From Nostoc sp. NIES-4103 (GTDB lineage Bacteria; Cyanobacteriota; Cyanobacteriia; Cyanobacteriales; Nostocaceae), in NCBI RefSeq assembly GCF_002368335.1, contig NZ_AP018288.1, positions 238,391 through 302,390 of the forward strand: a stretch of 64,000 nt of DNA. Reading direction: 5' to 3'. The notes under the pieces are model-generated. The model saw only the letters and a list, made by a program, of their open reading frames with translations, was not told the origin of the DNA and did not search any database. This document shows, one piece after another, positions 60,007-64,000 of this stretch; the stretch's first letter is position 1; each line of letters begins with the position of its first letter. The position numbers were made by a program, and so were the translations under genes.

Positions 60007-62679
60007 ATGACTGCTGAAGAAACAAGATTACAAGCAGACCAAAATCGCACAGCTTACTGGAAACGCTGGGGCCCTTACCTTAGCGAACGGCAATGGGGAA
60101 CAGTAAGAGAAGATTACAGTTCAACAGGTGAAGCTTGGGATTACTTTCCCCACGACCACGCCCGTTCCCGTGCCTACCGTTGGGGAGAAGATGGAATTGC
60201 CGGAATTTCAGATAATCATCAGCGTCTGTGTTTTGCTCTTGCTTTATGGAATGGCTGTGACCCAATCCTCAAAGAAAGAATGTTTGGTTTAACGGGAAGA
60301 GAAGGCAATCACGGGGAAGATGTCAAAGAATACTACTTCTATCTGGACAGCACTCCTACTCACTCCTACATGAAGTGTCTTTACAAGTACCCACAGCAAG
60401 CCTTTCCATACAGTCAGATTGTTGAAGAAAATCGGCGAAGAGGTCGTGACGACCCTGAATTTGAGTTACTGGATACAGGCGTGTTTGCTGCGGATCGTTA
60501 CTTTGATGTATTCGTTGAGTATGCCAAAAACACACCTGAAGATATTTTGATTCAAGTTAGTATTATCAACCGAGGGTCAGAAGAGAAAACATTGCATCTT
60601 TTGCCAACACTGTGGTTTCGCAATACCTGGTCTTGGAACCCAATTGAAGACAAACCCTTTCTCAAAGTTTTGAAATCTGACCCCACATTCAGCATTGTAG
60701 AAGCTTCTCATCCAACCCTTGGAGATAGATGGCTATACTGTGACGGCACTACGGAACTGTTATTTACAGAAAATGAAACTAATTACGAAAAATTATTTGG
60801 GGTTAGTAACCCTTTTCCTTATGCCAAAGATGGAATTAACGATTATTTAGTACACGATCGCAAACAAGCAGTAAATCCAAATCGAATCGGTACCAAGACT
60901 TCAGCCCATTACGAATTGACAATTGGTGCAGGAGAAACTAAAGTTGTACGGCTACGTCTAAGTGATTTTTCGGAATTTAGCCAACCATTTGGTACTGAAT
61001 TTAACGAGATTTTCCAAAATCGCATCAAAGAGGCAGACGAATTTTATCAGCGCATCTGTCCCTTTGCGCTATCTGAAGATATGCAAAATGTGCAACGACA
61101 GGCATTTGCCGGTATGTTGTGGAGTAAGCAATATTATCATTACATAGTGGAAAAATGGCTTGAGGGCGATTCTTTTGGAGTAACACCACCTCCAGAACGC
61201 AAGCGTGGCAGAAATCACGAATGGATTCATCTATATAACGATGACGTTCTCTCAATGCCAGATAAGTGGGAATATCCTTGGTTTGCTGCTTGGGATTTAG
61301 CATTTCATTTGATTCCATTGGCAATGATCGATCCCGATTTTGCCAAGTACCAGCTGGATCGATTAACGCGAGAATGGTACATGCACCCCAACGGTCAAAT
61401 TCCCGCTTATGAGTGGGCTTTTAGCGATGTGAATCCCCCTGTTCATGCTTGGGCGGCCCTGCGGGTTTATGAGATTGAGAAAAGCATGTATGGTCGCGCT
61501 GACAAAGATTTTTTGGAGCGGGTGTTTCAAAAGTTACTTCTGAATTTTAACTGGTGGGTTAACAGGAAAGATATAGAAGGTAACAATGTCTTTCAAGGCG
61601 GCTTTTTGGGATTAGATAATATTGGTATTTTTGACAGAAGCGCTGAACTTCCCACTGGTGGACGGATTAACCAGGCAGATGGCACCAGTTGGATGGGTAT
61701 GTACTGCTTGAATATGTTGGCGATCGCTCTAGAATTGGCAAAGCACAACTCAACCTATGAAGACATTGCCAGTAAGTTTTTTGAACATTTTCTTTACATT
61801 GCTGATGCCATAGACGGCATTGGCAATGCAGAGATAGCACTTTGGGATCAAGGTGACGGCTTTTTCTATGATGCACTGCATTTACCTGATGGTCATCATA
61901 CCCCTTTGAAGGTGCGCTCCATAGTAGGGCTGATTCCACTATTTGCCATTACGATGCTGGAACCAGAAACATTGAAGATGTTCCCTGGCTTTAGACGACG
62001 GATGGAGTGGTTTATTCGCAATCGTCCTGACTTGAGACAAAATGTCGCTTGTATGGAGACACCAGGCGTTGGTGCTAGAAGACTGCTGGCGATCGTCGGC
62101 AAAGACAAACTCCGGCGCATCCTGGAAAAAATGCTAGATGAGCAAGAATTTTTAAGTCCTCATGGCATCCGCGCTGTTTCTAAATTTCATAAATCACATC
62201 CCTACAGCTTGACAATACATGGTCAGGAGTACCGCGTGGACTATGAACCCGCAGAATCCACTAGTAGTCTGTTTGGTGGTAATTCCAACTGGCGTGGCCC
62301 GATTTGGTTCCCCATCAATTATTTGTTGATCGAAACACTGCAAAAGTTTCACGATTATTTGGGCGACGATTTCAAAGTCGAGTGTCCGACTGGTTCTGGA
62401 CAAATGTTAACACTTAAGGAAGTTGCAACTGAGTTATCTCAAAGATTGATTAAGATTTTCTTGCAAGATCAGTCCAATCGGCGACCAGTTTACGGCGGTA
62501 CAGAAATCTTCCAAACAAATTCTCATTGGCGTGATTTCATTCTTTTTAACGAGTATTTTCACGGCGATAATGGAGCTGGTATTGGTGCCAGCCATCAGAC
62601 TGGCTGGACTGGTTTAGTAGCAGAACTTATCCAGCAGTTTGGAGTGCATTGCACACCACAGGAAGGTGATGGGCTTTAA
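60007..62679 (+). CDS. GH63-type glucosidase (MGH1-like glycoside hydrolase)
   Basis: 890 residues, no signal peptide. N-terminal beta-rich region (1-340) begins with RWGPYLSERQWGTVREDYS; then an alpha6/alpha6 barrel (about 350-880) with FAGMLWSKQYYHYIVEKWL, WDLAFHLIPLAMIDPDFAK (the conserved W-D that carries the catalytic acid in GH63) and VNPPVHAWAALRVYE, and C-terminal GIGASHQTGWTGL plus RGPIWFPINYLL. Annotated relatives are called glucosidases; GH63 members act on alpha-glucosides including glucosylglycerate or mannosylglycerate and processing oligosaccharides. Downstream of the lactonase in one operon, but cytoplasmic by prediction, so the two may not share a compartment. Confidence 0.88.
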   Translation: MTAEETRLQADQNRTAYWKRWGPYLSERQWGTVREDYSSTGEAWDYFPHDHARSRAYRWGEDGIAGISDNHQRLCFALALWNGCDPILKERMFGLTGREGNHGEDVKEYYFYLDSTPTHSYMKCLYKYPQQAFPYSQIVEENRRRGRDDPEFELLDTGVFAADRYFDVFVEYAKNTPEDILIQVSIINRGSEEKTLHLLPTLWFRNTWSWNPIEDKPFLKVLKSDPTFSIVEASHPTLGDRWLYCDGTTELLFTENETNYEKLFGVSNPFPYAKDGINDYLVHDRKQAVNPNRIGTKTSAHYELTIGAGETKVVRLRLSDFSEFSQPFGTEFNEIFQNRIKEADEFYQRICPFALSEDMQNVQRQAFAGMLWSKQYYHYIVEKWLEGDSFGVTPPPERKRGRNHEWIHLYNDDVLSMPDKWEYPWFAAWDLAFHLIPLAMIDPDFAKYQLDRLTREWYMHPNGQIPAYEWAFSDVNPPVHAWAALRVYEIEKSMYGRADKDFLERVFQKLLLNFNWWVNRKDIEGNNVFQGGFLGLDNIGIFDRSAELPTGGRINQADGTSWMGMYCLNMLAIALELAKHNSTYEDIASKFFEHFLYIADAIDGIGNAEIALWDQGDGFFYDALHLPDGHHTPLKVRSIVGLIPLFAITMLEPETLKMFPGFRRRMEWFIRNRPDLRQNVACMETPGVGARRLLAIVGKDKLRRILEKMLDEQEFLSPHGIRAVSKFHKSHPYSLTIHGQEYRVDYEPAESTSSLFGGNSNWRGPIWFPINYLLIETLQKFHDYLGDDFKVECPTGSGQMLTLKEVATELSQRLIKIFLQDQSNRRPVYGGTEIFQTNSHWRDFILFNEYFHGDNGAGIGASHQTGWTGLVAELIQQFGVHCTPQEGDGL

Positions 62680-62687
62680 ACCAGCTT

Positions 62688-62737
62688 GGGTGTAGAGTAG
62701 GGTATTCATTAAAAAATTTCTTTTTCCCCCTACACCC
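62688..62737 (+). terminator. Hairpin after the glucosidase gene
   Basis: GGGTGTAG (62688-62695) pairs with CTACACCC (62730-62737), inside repeat-like DNA. Eight bases after the stop. Possible terminator; the T-run lies in the loop, so only moderate confidence. Confidence 0.4.
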
Positions 62738-62927
62738 CACACCCGTTGCACCACACCCTAAATCGTAGTCCGGGCGTAAGTCCTGAACCTGAAGGTGAAA
62801 CGGTATAAGTGATTTCGCTCTCACCCTGTCTAAATGCTTTCTTCCAATTGAACAAGTGGCACAGTTAGTGCATAGCTATACTTGAAGCAAATGAATATTC
62901 AATTATACACTGACACTCCTGCGGCTT
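62738..62927. repeat. Fragment of the AGGACTTACGCA repeat family
   Basis: AATCGTAGTCCGGGCGTAAG, then TCCT, ending about 62784, is one end of the same element as at 28793. No gene in this stretch. Confidence 0.6.
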
Positions 62928-64000
62928 ATGTCATCGCCACTTGACCGCCCTTTAAAAATTCAACTCAGGCTACCATCCTCCCATCCTCAACTACTGGAAG
63001 GATTAGATATATGGTTGCGTTTGGGTCTGATATCCGATGCCCAAGTTAGGCAAATATGCCGGGAGTTCCTTGTTTGTGCGGTGAGGCTGGAACCTCAGAC
63101 GAAATCTGCAACTTCTGACCTTGTAAAGCCGTTACCTGTAGCAGATTTACAAGTTGATGGGCCAAGACAACCAGCACAAAAGCCTATTAAACCCAACTTT
63201 ATCGCTTCTATGTTGCAATCGTTGGGGGCAGAATTGAGTGTCCGCTGGCTGCTATTTTTAGGAGTATTTTTAGTAGTATTGTCCTCTGGGGTGCTTGCTG
63301 CTAGTCAGTGGGAAAAGTTTCCTGCTTCTTTGCAGTATGGAGTTTTATTTGCTTATACTTTGAGTTTTTGGGGTTTAAGTTTCTGGGCGGGTAGGCAAAA
63401 TAACCTGAGATTGACAGCTAAGACATTATTAATTGTTGCCCTGTTGTTAGTGCCAGTCAACTTCTGGGCAATGGACAGCTTTCAATTGTGGCACAATCCT
63501 CTCGACTGGTTGACAGTAGCGATCGCATTTCCCACACTGACATTTATTACTGTTTCTACCAAATTTACATCTGGAAAATTACCTTTAATAAATATTCTGG
63601 GGCTAAGTTATCTACACTGGGGTTGGAAATTACCAGCAATTCCCTTGATTGCCGTTTATGTGGCAATGATAGGCACAACCATTATTACCGTATCTCAGCG
63701 TCGCTATCATCAAAGAAATTTTACTAATAACCAATTAAACAGTGAGCAGCGTACTGGAATGAGTATAAGTCTCTACGCTGCTGTAATTATTTATGCCCTT
63801 CTAGTATTGCTAGCACGGGCGATTTTTGTTGCTCAGGTAGACGTTACCCAGTTAGGCTTAGCTATTGGTATTTGCGGTTGGTTAGTAACTTGGTTAGCAC
63901 AGCAAACATCAGGCGAGCAGACGAGCAATTCTTTCCCCTCATTGCCCCCCAACCCTAGAGGAGGCCCCAAAGCCCCCCATCTCCCCATCCCCTCATCCCC
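62928..64000 (+). CDS. Large membrane protein of unknown function (3' end outside window)
   Basis: The frame is open from ATG 62928 to the edge, 357 codons visible. Residues 1-100: soluble part, MSSPLDRPLKIQLRLPSS then LLEGLDIWLRLGLISDAQVR, a phrase I associate with a family of large cyanobacterial hypothetical membrane proteins. From about residue 105: hydrophobic segments (WLLFLGVFLVVLSSGVLAA, GVLFAYTLSFWGLSFWAG, LLIVALLLVPVNFW and several more), at least seven in view. Near 63900-64000 the frame enters a repeat-like stretch (CCCCAACCCTAG), coded as Pro-rich LPPNPRGGPKAPHLP, suggesting an in-frame repeat insertion. Confidence 0.7.
   Translation, partial: MSSPLDRPLKIQLRLPSSHPQLLEGLDIWLRLGLISDAQVRQICREFLVCAVRLEPQTKSATSDLVKPLPVADLQVDGPRQPAQKPIKPNFIASMLQSLGAELSVRWLLFLGVFLVVLSSGVLAASQWEKFPASLQYGVLFAYTLSFWGLSFWAGRQNNLRLTAKTLLIVALLLVPVNFWAMDSFQLWHNPLDWLTVAIAFPTLTFITVSTKFTSGKLPLINILGLSYLHWGWKLPAIPLIAVYVAMIGTTIITVSQRRYHQRNFTNNQLNSEQRTGMSISLYAAVIIYALLVLLARAIFVAQVDVTQLGLAIGICGWLVTWLAQQTSGEQTSNSFPSLPPNPRGGPKAPHLPIPSS

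Overview
The window reads as chromosomal DNA of a filamentous, probably heterocyst-forming cyanobacterium (Nostoc/Calothrix/Tolypothrix type). The evidence is the very frequent GCGATCGC palindrome, heptanucleotide short tandem repeats, MITE-like inverted repeats, a Cph1-type phytochrome kinase followed by its Rcp1-type response regulator, an SLH-containing outer-membrane porin, and two giant HTH/NTPase/WD40 proteins. I recognised no tRNA, rRNA, CRISPR array or intact insertion sequence.

Layout. (1) 1-2.7 kb: end of a phytochrome kinase (cphA), rcpA and a second REC-histidine kinase. (2) 2.8-10.7 kb: dispersed housekeeping genes on both strands (trmB, a type-2 NADH dehydrogenase, a small secreted protein, a frameshifted and truncated ctaE relic, a small HTH protein, prolyl aminopeptidase, a short-chain dehydrogenase, polyphosphate glucokinase). 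(3) 11.7-33 kb: a long one-direction accessory region. It holds two DJ-1/PfpI proteins, a thiamine-diphosphate enzyme, six SnoaL/NTF2-fold proteins (some with two domains), an NmrA-like reductase, two GMC flavoproteins (one with a twin-arginine signal), a VOC protein, a porin, a PEP-CTERM protein, an aldo/keto reductase, an alpha/beta hydrolase and a zinc alcohol dehydrogenase. This looks like an uncharacterised small-molecule oxidation pathway with cell-envelope components. (4) 33.7-42.8 kb: glgX, an AGE-fold protein fused to a STAS domain, then a tightly coupled pair (REC-glutaredoxin-like-TrxR-like flavoprotein and a cNMP-binding histidine kinase), then an LtrA membrane protein. (5) 43.7-51.3 kb: tandem paralogous STAND proteins with 14 WD40 repeats each. 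(6) 51.5-54.6 kb: a heme-oxygenase-fold enzyme with a previously uncalled 57-residue gene behind it, and a long gene-poor stretch. (7) 54.6-64 kb: an NTF2-like protein, an AraC regulator, a small zinc-ribbon protein, an aquaporin-family channel with unusual NPA boxes, and a carbohydrate set (SDR of the glucose dehydrogenase type, SMP-30 lactonase lipoprotein, GH63-type glucosidase). A large membrane protein starts at 62928 and is cut by the window end.

The most unusual observations are these. Repeats repeatedly sit exactly at stop codons: short tandem arrays supply the stop of at least four genes, and terminal-inverted-repeat elements start 2-3 bases after two more. One related ~131-133 bp element lies at a similar distance and in the same relative orientation upstream of two unrelated genes (a STAND gene and the heme-oxygenase-like gene). 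Two SnoaL genes show a sharp-edged recent gene conversion. The REC/TrxR-like/cNMP-kinase pair and the AGE-STAS fusion suggest little-explored signalling linked to redox and carbon metabolism.
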